A stretch of DNA of 64,000 bases from Aquabacterium sp. J223 (GCF_024666615.1 NZ_CP088297.1:4320501-4384500), one strand, 5' to 3'. Positions 46,830 to 56,766 are shown, counted from the stretch's first letter. Numbers and translations are program-made. Notes: generated by a model from the letters alone, not told the origin.

Positions 46830-49190
46830 TCAGCCCGCCGAGCGCACCGCCTCGACGGCCCGCAGGATGGCCTCGGGCGTCGCCGGAGCGTCCAGCGGCG
46901 GGTCGGCCTGCGGCCCGCCCGATGCGGCCACCGCATCGCGCAGCGCCAGCCACACCGAGAACGCCAGCAGCAGCGGCGGCTCGCCCACCGCCTTGCTGCG
47001 GTGGATGCTGTCCTCGGCGTTGGCGTTGTCGAACAGCGCCGCCTTCAACACGCCCACGTCGTTGGCCGTCGGGATCTTGTAGGTGCTGGGCGCGTGCGTC
47101 AGCAGCTGGCCGGTCTGCGGGTGCCAGACCAGCTCCTCGGTGGTCAGCCAGCCCATGCCCTGCACGAAGGCGCCCTCGACCTGGCCGATGTCCAGCGCCG
47201 GGTTGAGCGAGCGGCCGACGTCGTGCAGCAGGTCGGCCTGCAGCAGCCGCCATTCGCCCGTGAGCGTGTCGACCAGCACCTCGCTCACGGCGGCGCCGTA
47301 GGCGAAGTAGTAGAAGGGCCGGCCGGTGAGCGTCTTCGCGTCCCAGTGCAGGCCGGGGGTGGCGTAGAAGCCGTCGGACCACAGCTGCACCCGGCGGGTG
47401 TAGGCCTCGCGCGCCAGCGCGGCCAACGGCAGGCGGTGGCCGCCGCCGTGCACCGCGTCGCCGTGGAAGCTCAAGCGCTCCGCCGGCACGCCCAGCCGGT
47501 CGGCGGCCACCGCGGCCAGCCGCTCGCGGATGGTCAGCGCGGCCGCCTGCGCGGCCTTGCCGTTCAGGTCGGCGCCGGTGGACGCGGCGGTGGCCGACGT
47601 GTTGGCCACCTTGTGGGTGTCGGTGGCGGTCACCCGCACCTTCTCGAAGCTCACGCCCAGCGCTTCGGCCACCACCTGGGCGACCTTGGTGTTCAGGCCC
47701 TGGCCCATCTCGGTGCCGCCGTGGTTCACCAGCACCGAGCCGTCCTGGTACAGGTGGACCAGCGCGCCGGCCTGGTTCAGGTGCGCCAGGTTGAAGGAGA
47801 TGCCGAACTTGACCGGGCTGAAGGCCAGGCCCTTCTTCAGCACCGGACTCTTCGCGTTGAAGGCGGCCACCGCCTCGCGTCGCCGGCGGTACTGGCTGCT
47901 GGCGAGCAACTCGTCGGTCAGCGGCTGCAGCACGTTGTCGGTCACCGGCTGCCGGTACGGCGTGACGTGGCGCTCGCCGACGCCGTAGTAGTTGAGCCGC
48001 CGCACGTCCACCGGGTCGCGGCCGAGGAAGCGGGCCACCCGGTCAACGACATGCTCGATGGCGATGGCGCCCTGCGGACCGCCGAAGCCGCGGAAGGCGG
48101 TGTTGCTCTGGGTGTTGGTCTTGGCGCAGAAGCCGTGCATGGCCACGTTCGGCAGCCAGTAGGCGTTGTCGAAGTGGCACAGCGCGCGGCCCAGCACCGC
48201 GCCGCTCAGGTCGGCCGAATGGCCGGCGTTGGCGATCAGCGTCACCTCGGCGGCCAGCAGCCGGCCCTCGTTGTCGAAGCCGACGGTCCAGTCGTACTCG
48301 AAGCCATGGCGGCGGCCGGTGACGAGGAAGTCGTCGTCGCGGTCGGGCCGCAGCTTGACCGGCCGCTGGAGCTTCTGCGCCGCCAGCGCGGCCACGCAGG
48401 CGAACAGCGCCGACTGCGATTCCTTGCCGCCGAAGCCGCCGCCCATGCGCCGGCACTCCACCTGCACCGCATGCACCGGCAGCGCCAGCACGTGGGAGAT
48501 GGCCACCTGCATCTCGCTGGGGTGCTGGGTGGAGCAGTGAACCTTCACCCCGCCGTCGTCGACGGGCAGCGCATAGCTGACCTGGCCCTCGAGGTAGAAC
48601 TGCTCCTGCCCGCCCACCGACAGCCGGCCCTGCAGCACATGCGGCGCGGCCTTCATCGCCGCCTGCGGGTCGCCGCGGGTCAGGTGCATCGGCGCCAGCA
48701 CGTACTGGCCGAGGGCATGCGCCTCGCGCGGGTCGAGCACCGGGGTCAGCGGCTCGACGCGGACCATGTCCTTGGCCAGCGCGGCGGCGCGGCGGGCGGC
48801 CTGCCGCGTCTCGGCGATCACCGCGAACACCGGCTGGCCGAGGTGGCGCAGCTCGGTGGCCGGGTCGTCGGTCGTCAGCGGTGCCAGCACCGGGTCGTCG
48901 TGCACCACGGGGCCGCAGTCGTTGAGGCCCGGCACGTCGGCCGCGGTGAGCACCGCCACCACGCCGGGCATCGCGCGCAGCCGCTCGACGTCGATGCCCA
49001 GCAGCCGGCCGCGGGCGACCGGCGACAGGCCGAGCGCCGCGTGCAGGGTGCCCTGCACCTCGGCGATGTCGTCGGTGTAGGTGGCCCGCCCGCTGACGTG
49101 CAGCGCCGCCGACTCGTGCGGGCGCGAGCGGCCGACCACCGGAACGGCGGCCTCGGCCTCGGTCAGCGGCAGGTCGATCGGGTTGTTCAT
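46830..49190 (-). CDS. xdhB: Xanthine dehydrogenase molybdopterin-binding subunit XdhB
   Basis: 786-residue catalytic subunit that hydroxylates hypoxanthine and xanthine to urate. Moco-binding landmarks are GQEQFYLEGQ, MGGGFGGKES, TAFRGFGGPQGA, HGGTEMGQGLNTK and the catalytic Glu in KAVGEPPLLLAF near the end. RSLNPALDIGQVEGAFVQ is the conserved C-terminal block. It overlaps xdhA by 4 bases (ATGA), so the subunits are coupled. The size fits the bacterial two-subunit enzyme. Confidence 0.96.
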   Translation of the reverse strand: MNNPIDLPLTEAEAAVPVVGRSRPHESAALHVSGRATYTDDIAEVQGTLHAALGLSPVARGRLLGIDVERLRAMPGVVAVLTAADVPGLNDCGPVVHDDPVLAPLTTDDPATELRHLGQPVFAVIAETRQAARRAAALAKDMVRVEPLTPVLDPREAHALGQYVLAPMHLTRGDPQAAMKAAPHVLQGRLSVGGQEQFYLEGQVSYALPVDDGGVKVHCSTQHPSEMQVAISHVLALPVHAVQVECRRMGGGFGGKESQSALFACVAALAAQKLQRPVKLRPDRDDDFLVTGRRHGFEYDWTVGFDNEGRLLAAEVTLIANAGHSADLSGAVLGRALCHFDNAYWLPNVAMHGFCAKTNTQSNTAFRGFGGPQGAIAIEHVVDRVARFLGRDPVDVRRLNYYGVGERHVTPYRQPVTDNVLQPLTDELLASSQYRRRREAVAAFNAKSPVLKKGLAFSPVKFGISFNLAHLNQAGALVHLYQDGSVLVNHGGTEMGQGLNTKVAQVVAEALGVSFEKVRVTATDTHKVANTSATAASTGADLNGKAAQAAALTIRERLAAVAADRLGVPAERLSFHGDAVHGGGHRLPLAALAREAYTRRVQLWSDGFYATPGLHWDAKTLTGRPFYYFAYGAAVSEVLVDTLTGEWRLLQADLLHDVGRSLNPALDIGQVEGAFVQGMGWLTTEELVWHPQTGQLLTHAPSTYKIPTANDVGVLKAALFDNANAEDSIHRSKAVGEPPLLLAFSVWLALRDAVAASGGPQADPPLDAPATPEAILRAVEAVRSAG

Positions 49191-50689
49191 GTCGTCACCT
49201 CCGGCCGCAGGCCCTGCCAGACCTGCAGCTGTTCGGCGGCCAGCGGCGCGTCGAGCCGCGTGGACAGCCAGAAGCGCCGCAGCAGCGCCGCCGCGGTGGT
49301 GCGGCGGTAGTCCGCGCTGGCGCGCAGGTCGGTCAGCGGCCGGAAGTCCGCGGCCAGCGCGGCGCAGGCGGCCTCCACCGCCGTCTCGTCCCAGGGACGG
49401 CCGAGCACCGCCGCCTCGGCCGCGGAGGCCCGGCGCACGGTGGCGGCCATGCCGCCGTAGGCGAAGCGGGCGACGCGCACCACGCCGGCCGCGTCCAGCT
49501 CCACCCGCAGGCCGGCGCACACCGCCGAAATGTCGCTGTCGAACCGCTTGGACAGCTTGTGCACCTGCAGCCGCTCGGCCGCGGCCGGTGCCGGCACCTC
49601 CACCGCCTCGACGAACTCGCCGGGCTGCAGGTCGTTCTTCTGGTAGTCGAGGTAGAAGGCCTCCAGCGGCAGGCGGCGGCTGGCGGCGCCCCGGCGCAGC
49701 AGCAGCGTGGCGTCGAGCGCGATCAGCAGCGGCGCGCTGTCGCCGATGGGCGAGCCGTTGGCCAGGTTGCCCACCAGCGTGCCGGCATGGCGCACCGGCG
49801 GCGACGCGAAGCGCAGCCAGTGCGTCTGCACCTGCGGGCGCTGCGCGGTGAGCGCGGCGTAGGCGTCCTCCAGCGGCACCGCGGCGCCGATGCGCAGGGC
49901 GCCGCCGGGCAGCGGCTCGATGCGCTGCAGTTCGGCCACCCGGCCGACGAAGAGGATGTCGCCCAGCTCGCGGTGCTGCTTGTTCACCCACAGCCCGATG
50001 TCGGTGCAGCCGGCGAGCAGGCGCGCACCGGGATGGGCCTCGCGCAGCGCGGCGAACTGCGCGAGGCTGCGCGGCGCCCAGAAGCGGCGACCGTCGGCTT
50101 CATAGGCCAAGGGCGCGTCGCCCGCGAGGGTGTCGAGGGCTGCGACGAGCGCCTCGCGGTCCAGCCGCCGGGCCGGCGCGTCGAACATCGCCTCGCCCGC
50201 GTCGAGGATGGGCCGGTAGCCGGTGCAGCGGCAGAGGTTGCCGGCCAGGTCGTCGGCGAGCTGCTGCCGCGTCGGCCGGCTGCCGGCGGCGGCATGGCGT
50301 TCGTAGGTGGCCACCAGGCTCATCACGAAGCCGGGGGTGCAGAAGCCGCACTGCGAGCCGTGGCAGTCGACCATGGCCTGCTGCGCCGGGTGCAGCGCGC
50401 CGGGGTCGCCCACGTCCTCCACCGTCAGCACCGCCTTGCCGTCCAGCGCCGGCAGGAACTGGATGCAGGCGTTGACCGGGCGCAGCGCCAGGCCGCCGCC
50501 GGCGACGCGCTCGGCCACCACCACGGTGCAGGCGCCGCAGTCGCCCTCGGCGCAGCCCTCCTTGGTGCCGGTGCAGTGGGCGTCCTCGCGCAGCCAGTCG
50601 AGCAGCGTGCGGGTGGTGGCCGCGTCGCCGACCTGGACGGTCTGCCCGCGGTGGACGAAGCGGATCGGGCGGGTGGAAGGTTCAGCCAT
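49187..50689 (-). CDS. xdhA: Xanthine dehydrogenase small subunit XdhA (2Fe-2S and FAD)
   Basis: 500-residue subunit that passes electrons from the Mo site through two 2Fe-2S clusters to FAD and NAD. The first cluster is in TKEGCAEGDCGACTVV, the second in SQCGFCTPGFVMSL and GNLCRCTGYRPI. The FAD domain has AGCTDIGLWVNKQH and RHAGTLVGNLANGSPIGDSAP. It is first gene of the minus-strand xdh operon, 73 bases from the divergent lysR. LysR control is inferred from that arrangement. Confidence 0.96.
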   Translation of the reverse strand: MAEPSTRPIRFVHRGQTVQVGDAATTRTLLDWLREDAHCTGTKEGCAEGDCGACTVVVAERVAGGGLALRPVNACIQFLPALDGKAVLTVEDVGDPGALHPAQQAMVDCHGSQCGFCTPGFVMSLVATYERHAAAGSRPTRQQLADDLAGNLCRCTGYRPILDAGEAMFDAPARRLDREALVAALDTLAGDAPLAYEADGRRFWAPRSLAQFAALREAHPGARLLAGCTDIGLWVNKQHRELGDILFVGRVAELQRIEPLPGGALRIGAAVPLEDAYAALTAQRPQVQTHWLRFASPPVRHAGTLVGNLANGSPIGDSAPLLIALDATLLLRRGAASRRLPLEAFYLDYQKNDLQPGEFVEAVEVPAPAAAERLQVHKLSKRFDSDISAVCAGLRVELDAAGVVRVARFAYGGMAATVRRASAAEAAVLGRPWDETAVEAACAALAADFRPLTDLRASADYRRTTAAALLRRFWLSTRLDAPLAAEQLQVWQGLRPEVTT

Positions 50690-50762
50690 GGCGGGTCCAA
50701 GATACAGCGTCGGGCACCGGCCGGTATACGATGGCCCGCATAGTGCTTATGGCCCCGCGCCT
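50690..50762. promoter_or_regulatory. Divergent xdhA/lysR control region
   Basis: 73 bases between two divergent starts. It contains GTATAC (50724-50729) and the dyad CATA-N5-TATG (50739-50751), the only A+T-rich stretches there. A LysR site and both promoters must fit here if transcription starts between the genes. Exact -35/-10 boxes are not clear. Confidence 0.4.
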
Positions 50763-51752
50763 ATGCCAACCCACGCATCGCTCGCCAAGATCGACCTCCA
50801 TCTTGTCAGGGTCCTGCACACCGTGATCACCGAGCGCAGCGTCTCGCGGGCGGCCATGCGGCTGCACAGCACGCAGCCGGCCGTCAGCGCGCAGCTCAAG
50901 CGGCTGCGCGCGCTGACCGGCGACGCGCTGCTGGTGCGCGCCGGCGCCGGCCTGTCGCCCACCGAGGGCGCGTTGCAGATGGTCGACCATGCGGCGCGGC
51001 TGCTGCAAGAAGCCGACCAGTTGTTCGGCCCGCGCCGCCGCGGCGCCGGCTTCGACGCCGCGCAGAGCGCCCTGCAGGTGCGCGTCGCCGCCAGCGACTA
51101 CCTCGACCCGCACTTCCTGCCGCGGCTGGTGGTGGCGCTCAAGCGCGCGGCGCCGGGCGTGACGCTGGAGCTGCAGCCGCTGTCGGCCGATTTCGACTAC
51201 CCCCGGCGGCTGGCCGAGGGCGAGGTCGACCTGGTGATCGGCAACTGGCTGCAGCCGCCGCCCGACCTGCACCTGGGTCGGCTGATGAGCGACGAAGTGG
51301 TCTGCCTGATGGCCCGCGACCATCCGCTGGCCCGCGCCGCCGCCGGGCGCGGCTGGACCGTGGAGCGCTACCTCGACGGCGAGCACATCGCCCCCACCGC
51401 CACCCACCCCGGCGCCCGCGGTGTGATCGACGAGCACCTGGACCGCCTGGGCCTCAAACGGCGCATCGTGGTGCGCAGCTCGCACTTCGGCCTCATCCCC
51501 GCCATGGTGGCCGACAGCCTGCTGGTGCTCACCACCGGCCGCCAGTTCTGCCAGCGCTTCCTCGACGCCGGCCTGCCGCTGCGCATCGTGCGCTGCCCGG
51601 TGGCCTTTCCGCCGATGGTCTATTACCAGCTCTGGCACGAACGCAGCCATGCCTCGCCCGCGCTGCGCTGGCTGCGCGAACAGGTGCGCGACGTGGCGCG
51701 GTCGCTGGTGCAGGCGTCGCCGCGCGCCGGGCGCGAGAGGGCGGTGGCATGA
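50763..51752 (+). CDS. LysR family regulator of the purine locus
   Basis: 329-residue LysR-type regulator. The HTH is in TERSVSRAAMRLHSTQPAVSAQLKRL, and the effector domain begins near residue 95 (LQVRVAASDYLDPHFLPRL). It is divergent from xdhABC and overlaps guaD by 4 bases (ATGA), so it is part of the purine catabolic cluster. Its inducer is probably a purine such as xanthine or urate (inferred from context). Start MPTHASLAKIDLHLVRVLHT at 50763 fits the family. Confidence 0.93.
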   Translation: MPTHASLAKIDLHLVRVLHTVITERSVSRAAMRLHSTQPAVSAQLKRLRALTGDALLVRAGAGLSPTEGALQMVDHAARLLQEADQLFGPRRRGAGFDAAQSALQVRVAASDYLDPHFLPRLVVALKRAAPGVTLELQPLSADFDYPRRLAEGEVDLVIGNWLQPPPDLHLGRLMSDEVVCLMARDHPLARAAAGRGWTVERYLDGEHIAPTATHPGARGVIDEHLDRLGLKRRIVVRSSHFGLIPAMVADSLLVLTTGRQFCQRFLDAGLPLRIVRCPVAFPPMVYYQLWHERSHASPALRWLREQVRDVARSLVQASPRAGRERAVA

Positions 51753-53065
51753 CGACCGCCCTGCGCCGCCGCGCCATCCGTGCGGACCTGCTCGACTTCA
51801 CCGCCGACCCCGGCCTGGAGGACGTCAACGGCCCCGGCGTGCGCTGGCGGCCCGACCACTGGCTGCTGATCGACGAGCAGGGCCGCATCGCCGGCGCGCA
51901 GCCGGCCAGCGAGCCGCTGCAGGGCGACTGGCAGGTCGAGGACCACACCGGCCGCCTCGTCCTGCCCGGCTTCATCGACACCCACCTGCACAGCGGCCAG
52001 ATCGACGTCATCGGCGCCCACGGCACCGCGCTGCTCGACTGGCTGGAGACGCACACCTTCCCCGCCGAGCGCCGCATGGGCGACGCGGCGCACGCCGAGG
52101 CCATCTCGTCGCTGTTCCTCGACGCGCTGCTGGCCACCGGCACCACCACCGCCGCGGTGTTCCCGACGGTGCACGTGTCGTCGGTGGACGCGCTCTTCGC
52201 GCAGGCCGAGGCGCGCGGCATGCGGCTCATCGCCGGCAAGGTGCTGATGGACCGCCACGCCCCCGAGTTCCTGCGCGACGAAGCCGCCGCCAGCGACGCC
52301 GACAACCGGGCGCTGATCGAGCGCTGGCACGGCCGCGGCCGGCTGGCCTATGCGGTGACGCCGCGCTTCGCCGTCACCAGCACGCCCGAGCAGATGCGCC
52401 TGGCCGGCCGCCTCGTTGGCGAGGTGCCCGGCCTGTACATGCAGACCCACGTCGCCGAGAACACCGACGAGGTGCGCTGGGTGGCCGAACTCTTCCCCGA
52501 GGCGCGCAGCTACCTCGACGTCTACGCCCGCTTCGGCCTGCTGCACGACCGCTCCATCTTCGCCCATGGCATCTGGCTGGACGAGGCCGACCGGCAGGCG
52601 CTGGCCGCGGCCGGGGCCCAGGTGGCGCACTGCCCGTCGTCCAACCTCTTCCTCGGCAGCGGCCTGTTCGACTGGGCCGCGGCCGAGGCTGGCGGCGTGA
52701 ACGTCAGCTTCGGCTGCGACGTGGGCGGCGGCACCAGCCTGTCCATGCTGCGCACCATGGCCGACGGCTACAAGGTGCAGGCGATGCGCGGCCGCCGGCT
52801 CACCGCCTTCAAGTGCCTGTACACCGCCACCCGCGGCGCCGCGCGGGCGCTCAGGCTGGAGCAGGAGATCGGCAGCCTGGACGTCGGCGCCACCGCCGAC
52901 CTCGCCATCTGGGACTGGGCCAGCGACCCGGTGTCGCGCCGCCGCCAGCAGGTGGCGCGCGACCTGCACGACCGGCTGTTCGCCTGGATGACGCTGGGCG
53001 ACGACCGGAACCTGGTGGCCACCTGGGTGGCGGGCCGGCCGGTGGTGACCAGGAGCCAGCCATGA
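51749..53065 (+). CDS. guaD: Guanine deaminase
   Basis: 438-residue amidohydrolase converting guanine to xanthine. Metal and substrate motifs are PGFIDTHLHSGQIDVIG, KVLMDRHAPE, THVAENTDEV, FAHGIWLDEAD, HCPSSNLFLGSGLF and FGCDVGGGTSLSML, the guanine-deaminase pattern. Its product feeds the XdhAB enzyme. The ATG overlaps the lysR stop and its own stop overlaps the ABC ATPase start (ATGA), so three genes are coupled. Confidence 0.95.
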   Translation: MTTALRRRAIRADLLDFTADPGLEDVNGPGVRWRPDHWLLIDEQGRIAGAQPASEPLQGDWQVEDHTGRLVLPGFIDTHLHSGQIDVIGAHGTALLDWLETHTFPAERRMGDAAHAEAISSLFLDALLATGTTTAAVFPTVHVSSVDALFAQAEARGMRLIAGKVLMDRHAPEFLRDEAAASDADNRALIERWHGRGRLAYAVTPRFAVTSTPEQMRLAGRLVGEVPGLYMQTHVAENTDEVRWVAELFPEARSYLDVYARFGLLHDRSIFAHGIWLDEADRQALAAAGAQVAHCPSSNLFLGSGLFDWAAAEAGGVNVSFGCDVGGGTSLSMLRTMADGYKVQAMRGRRLTAFKCLYTATRGAARALRLEQEIGSLDVGATADLAIWDWASDPVSRRRQQVARDLHDRLFAWMTLGDDRNLVATWVAGRPVVTRSQP

Positions 53066-54597
53066 CCCTGCGACTCGAGCTGCAAGGCATCACCAAGCAG
53101 TACCCCGCGGTGCGCGCCAACGACGCGGTGTCGCTGAAGGTCAGGCCCGGCGAGATCCACGCCGTGCTGGGCGAGAACGGCGCCGGCAAGTCCACGCTGA
53201 TGAAGATCATCTACGGCGCGGTGCGGCCCGACGCCGGCGAGATCCGCGTCAACGGCCAGCCGGTGGACATCCGCAACCCGCAGGAGGCGCGGGCGCTGGG
53301 CATCGCCATGGTGTTCCAGCACTTCTCGCTGTTCGACACGCTGAGCGTGGCCGAGAACGTCTGGCTGGGCCTCGACAAGACGAAGCCGCTGCCCGAGGTC
53401 ACCCGGCGCATCACCCAGGTGGCCGCCGACTACGGCCTGGAGGTGGACCCGCTGCGGCCGGTGCACACCCTGTCGGTGGGCGAGCGCCAGCGGGTGGAGA
53501 TCGTGCGCTCGCTGATGACGTCGCCGCAGCTGCTCATCCTCGACGAGCCGACCTCGGTGCTCACCCCGCAGGCGGTGGACAAGCTCTTCATCACCCTGCG
53601 GCAGCTGGCCGCGCAGGGCTGTTCCATCCTCTACATCAGCCACAAGCTCGACGAGATCCGCGCGCTGTGCCACACCTGCACCGTGCTGCGTGGCGGCCGC
53701 GTCACCGGCGAGGTGACCCCGGCCAACGAAACCAACGCCAGCCTGTCGCGGCTGATGATCGGCGCCGAGCCGCCCGCGCTCACCCACCGGCCGACGCAGC
53801 CGGGCGCGGTGGCGCTGGCGCTCAAGGGCTTGAGCCTGCCGCAGCGCGACCCCTTCGGCGTGGCGCTGCACGGCCTGTCGCTGGAGGTGAAGGAAGGCGA
53901 GATCGTCGGCATCGCCGGCGTCTCCGGCAACGGCCAGCAGGAGCTGATGGCCGCCGTCTCCGGCGAGGACGTGCGCCTGCCCGACGGCAGCGTCTGGCTC
54001 TTCGGCCAGGACATCTCCCGCCGCGGGCCGGTGCCGCGCCGACGGCTGGGCCTGCACTTCGTGCCGGAGGAGCGGCTGGGCCGCGGCGCGGTGCCCACGC
54101 TGTCGCTGCAGCAGAACACCCTGCTGACGCGCACCGAGGGCGTGTCGCGCGGCGGCTGGGTGCGCACCGGCGAGGTCCGGCGCCTGGCCGAGTCGCTGAT
54201 CGCCCGCTTCAAGGTCAAGGCCGGCGGGCCCGACGCGGCGGCGAAGAGCCTGTCCGGCGGCAACCTGCAGAAGTTCCTCGTCGGCCGCGAGATCGACGCC
54301 AAGCCCAAGGTGCTGGTGATCTCGCAGCCCACCTGGGGCGTGGACGTGGGCGCCGCCGCGCAGATCCGCGGCGAGCTGCTGGCGCTGCGCGACGCCGGCT
54401 GCGCGCTGCTGGTGGTGAGCGAGGAGCTCGACGAACTGTTCGAGATCGCCGACCGGCTGGTGGTCATCGCGCGCGGCCGGCTGTCGCCCAGCCTGCCGAC
54501 CCGCGAGGCCACGGTGGAGCAGATCGGCGAATGGATGAGCGGGCTGTGGCCGGGCGCCGCGGCCGACACGAGGGAGGCGGCCCATGCTCAAGCTTGA
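53062..54597 (+). CDS. Purine/nucleoside ABC importer ATP-binding protein
   Basis: 511-residue ATPase with two nucleotide-binding domains in one chain, as in BMP-type (RbsA-like) importers. NBD1 has GENGAGKSTLMKIIYG, LSVGERQRVEIVRSL and LLILDEPTS. NBD2 has GVSGNGQQELMAAVSG (degenerate Walker A), LSGGNLQKFLVGREI and VLVISQPTWGVD. The second NBD's degenerate P-loop is normal for the family. It is coupled to guaD upstream and overlaps the permease start by 14 bases. It energises uptake of nucleosides or bases. Confidence 0.94.
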   Translation: MTLRLELQGITKQYPAVRANDAVSLKVRPGEIHAVLGENGAGKSTLMKIIYGAVRPDAGEIRVNGQPVDIRNPQEARALGIAMVFQHFSLFDTLSVAENVWLGLDKTKPLPEVTRRITQVAADYGLEVDPLRPVHTLSVGERQRVEIVRSLMTSPQLLILDEPTSVLTPQAVDKLFITLRQLAAQGCSILYISHKLDEIRALCHTCTVLRGGRVTGEVTPANETNASLSRLMIGAEPPALTHRPTQPGAVALALKGLSLPQRDPFGVALHGLSLEVKEGEIVGIAGVSGNGQQELMAAVSGEDVRLPDGSVWLFGQDISRRGPVPRRRLGLHFVPEERLGRGAVPTLSLQQNTLLTRTEGVSRGGWVRTGEVRRLAESLIARFKVKAGGPDAAAKSLSGGNLQKFLVGREIDAKPKVLVISQPTWGVDVGAAAQIRGELLALRDAGCALLVVSEELDELFEIADRLVVIARGRLSPSLPTREATVEQIGEWMSGLWPGAAADTREAAHAQA

Positions 54598-55693
54598 GGC
54601 CCGGCCGCAGCCGTCGCAGGCCATGTCGGTGGCCTCGCCGCTGATCGCGCTGGCCATCACCGTGCTCATCGGCATCGGCCTGTTCGTGCTGCTGGGCAAG
54701 GACCCGGTCCGCGGCCTGCAGGTCTTCTTCGTCGAGCCGGTGAAGAGCGTCTACGCGCTGTCCGAAGTGGGGGTGAAGGCGGTGCCGCTGGTGCTCATCG
54801 CGCTCGGCCTGGCGGTGTGCTACCGCTCCAACCTGTGGAACATCGGCGCCGAGGGGCAGTACATCCTCGGCGCACTGGCCGGCGGCTGGGTGGCGATGCA
54901 GGCGACCGCGGAGACCAGCCGCTGGATCGTGCTGGCCATCCTGCTGGCCGGGGTGCTGGGCGGCGTGCTGTGGGCGGCCATCGTCGCCCTGCTGCGCGAC
55001 CGCTTCAACACCAGCGAGATCCTGGTCAGCCTGATGCTGGTCTACGTCGCCGAGCAGCTGCTGGCCTACCTGGTCTACGGCCCGTGGAAGGACCCGCAGG
55101 GCTACAACTTCCCGCAGACCATCACCTTCGCCACCGTCACCCAGATCCCCAGGCTGATGGCCGGCAGCCGGCTCAACATCGGCCTGCTGGTCGCGCTGGC
55201 GGCCGTGGTGCTGAGCTGGCTGTTCCTCTTCCGCACCTACCGCGGCTTCCAGCTGCAGGTGGGCGGGCTGGCGCCGGCGGCGGCGCGCTACGCCGGCTTC
55301 TCCTCGCGCACCGCGCTGTGGACCGCGCTGCTGGTGTCCGGCGGCATGGCGGGGCTGGCCGGCGCGCTGGAAGCCGCCGGGCCGCTGCGCCAGCTCACGC
55401 CCTTCGTGCCGGCCGGCTACGGCTTCGCGGCCATCATCGTCGCCTTCGTCGGCCGGCTGCACCCGGTGGGCATCGTCTTCTCGGCGGTGCTGATGAGCAT
55501 GTTCTACATCGGCGGCGAGCTGGCCCAGTCGCGGCTGGGCCTGCCCAAGGCGCTGACCGGCGTCTTCCAGGGCCTGCTGCTGTTCACCCTGCTGGCCTGC
55601 GACACGCTGATCCATTACCGCGTGCGCTGGAAGGCGGCCGCGCGGCCGGTCGCAGCGCCCACCACCGCCACCGCCACGGTGAAGGAAGCCTGA
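54584..55693 (+). CDS. Purine/nucleoside ABC importer permease 1
   Basis: 369-residue permease with about 8-9 transmembrane helices. CYRSNLWNIGAEGQYILGAL is the BMP-type (YufP-like) permease landmark, followed by NTSEILVSLMLVYVAEQLL and GYGFAAIIVAFVGRLHPVGI. It ends in a short Ala/Thr tail. Its stop is followed directly by the palindromic repeat at 55694. It pairs with permease 2 at 55772 and the ATPase upstream. Confidence 0.94.
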   Translation: MLKLEARPQPSQAMSVASPLIALAITVLIGIGLFVLLGKDPVRGLQVFFVEPVKSVYALSEVGVKAVPLVLIALGLAVCYRSNLWNIGAEGQYILGALAGGWVAMQATAETSRWIVLAILLAGVLGGVLWAAIVALLRDRFNTSEILVSLMLVYVAEQLLAYLVYGPWKDPQGYNFPQTITFATVTQIPRLMAGSRLNIGLLVALAAVVLSWLFLFRTYRGFQLQVGGLAPAAARYAGFSSRTALWTALLVSGGMAGLAGALEAAGPLRQLTPFVPAGYGFAAIIVAFVGRLHPVGIVFSAVLMSMFYIGGELAQSRLGLPKALTGVFQGLLLFTLLACDTLIHYRVRWKAAARPVAAPTTATATVKEA

Positions 55694-55771
55694 TGACGAC
55701 CCCCCGCTCACGTTGTTCGCGGCCCCCGAGGGGGCGCAGGCCTCCCTCGGGGCGGCCCGGCGGGAGGCCTG
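55694..55771. repeat. GC-rich palindromic intergenic repeat, copy C, between the two permease genes
   Basis: Begins at the stop of permease 1 and ends one base before the ATG of permease 2. It contains a GCCCCCGAGGGGGC dyad and CCTCCCTCGGGG, like the copies at 18711 and 15480. As in copy B, the end of the element (GGCGGGAGGCCTG, which holds a GGGAGG ribosome site) supplies the next gene's start region. Confidence 0.6.
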
Positions 55772-56692
55772 ATGGAGTCCCTGGCCCTCCTCCTCGCCGC
55801 CACGCTGAACGCCGGCACGGTGCTCGCGCTGGCCGGCCTCGGCCTGCTGGTCAACGAGCGCGCCGGCATCGTCAACCTCGGTGCCGAGGGGATGATGCTG
55901 GTGGCCGCCATCGCCGGCTTCGCCACCGCGGTGCACACCGGCAGCGACGTGCTCGCCTTCGCCGCCGGCATCGGCGCGGGGGCGCTGATGGCGGCGGCCT
56001 TCGGCGTGCTGGTGATCTGGCTCAACACCAACCAGTACGCGAGCGGCCTGGCGCTGAGCCTGTTCGGCGCCGGCTTCTCGGCCTTCGTCGGCATCCGCTA
56101 CACGCAGGAGAAGCTGGGCCCGAGGCCGAGCTTTGCCATCCCCGGCCTGGCCGACATCCCGCTGGTCGGGCCGGCGCTGTTCCGCCAGCACCCGATGGTG
56201 TACCTGGCGGTGGCGCTGACGCTGGCGCTGGCCTGGTTCCTCTACCGCTCGCGCGCCGGGCTGGTGCTGCGCGCGGTGGGCGAGTCGCCCGAGTCGGCGC
56301 ATGCGCTGGGCTACCCGGTGCGCCGGCTGCGGCTGGCCGCGGTGATGGCCGGCGGCGGCCTGTGCGGCCTGGCCGGCGCCTACATCTCGGTGGTCTACAC
56401 CCCGCTGTGGGTGGAGGGCATGACCGCCGGCAAGGGCTGGATCGCGCTGGCGCTGACCACCTTCGCCACCTGGCGGCCGGCGCGGGTGCTGCTGGGCGCG
56501 TACCTGTTCGGTGGCGTCACCATGCTGCAGTTCCACCTGCAGGGGGAGGGCGTGGAGATTCCCAGCCAGGTGCTGTCCATGCTGCCCTACCTGGCCACCA
56601 TCGTGGTGCTGGTGCTGATCTCGCGCAACCCGACCTGGATCCGCATCAACATGCCGGCGTCGCTGGGCAAGCCGTTCTTCCCCGGTGGCTGA
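55772..56692 (+). CDS. Purine/nucleoside ABC importer permease 2
   Basis: 306-residue permease with about 8 transmembrane helices, of the YufQ-like BMP-importer type. Landmarks are ERAGIVNLGAEGMMLVAAIAG, YRSRAGLVLRAVGESPESAHA and SVVYTPLWVEGMTAGKGWIA. The ATG at 55772 sits at the end of repeat copy C, which contributes GGGAGG as the ribosome site. The binding-protein gene follows after 74 bases. Confidence 0.94.
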   Translation: MESLALLLAATLNAGTVLALAGLGLLVNERAGIVNLGAEGMMLVAAIAGFATAVHTGSDVLAFAAGIGAGALMAAAFGVLVIWLNTNQYASGLALSLFGAGFSAFVGIRYTQEKLGPRPSFAIPGLADIPLVGPALFRQHPMVYLAVALTLALAWFLYRSRAGLVLRAVGESPESAHALGYPVRRLRLAAVMAGGGLCGLAGAYISVVYTPLWVEGMTAGKGWIALALTTFATWRPARVLLGAYLFGGVTMLQFHLQGEGVEIPSQVLSMLPYLATIVVLVLISRNPTWIRINMPASLGKPFFPGG

Positions 56693-56766
56693 CGCGGCCC
56701 CGCGGCGCGGCTCTTGCTTTTCGTCACCTCGATAATTCCCGTTCCCCCCGTCACCCTGGAGACCCG

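Noticed and set aside
46524-49310. 928-codon plus-strand frame opposite xdhB
   Set aside because: It is a shadow of a conserved molybdoenzyme subunit, with no independent motifs or ribosome site.
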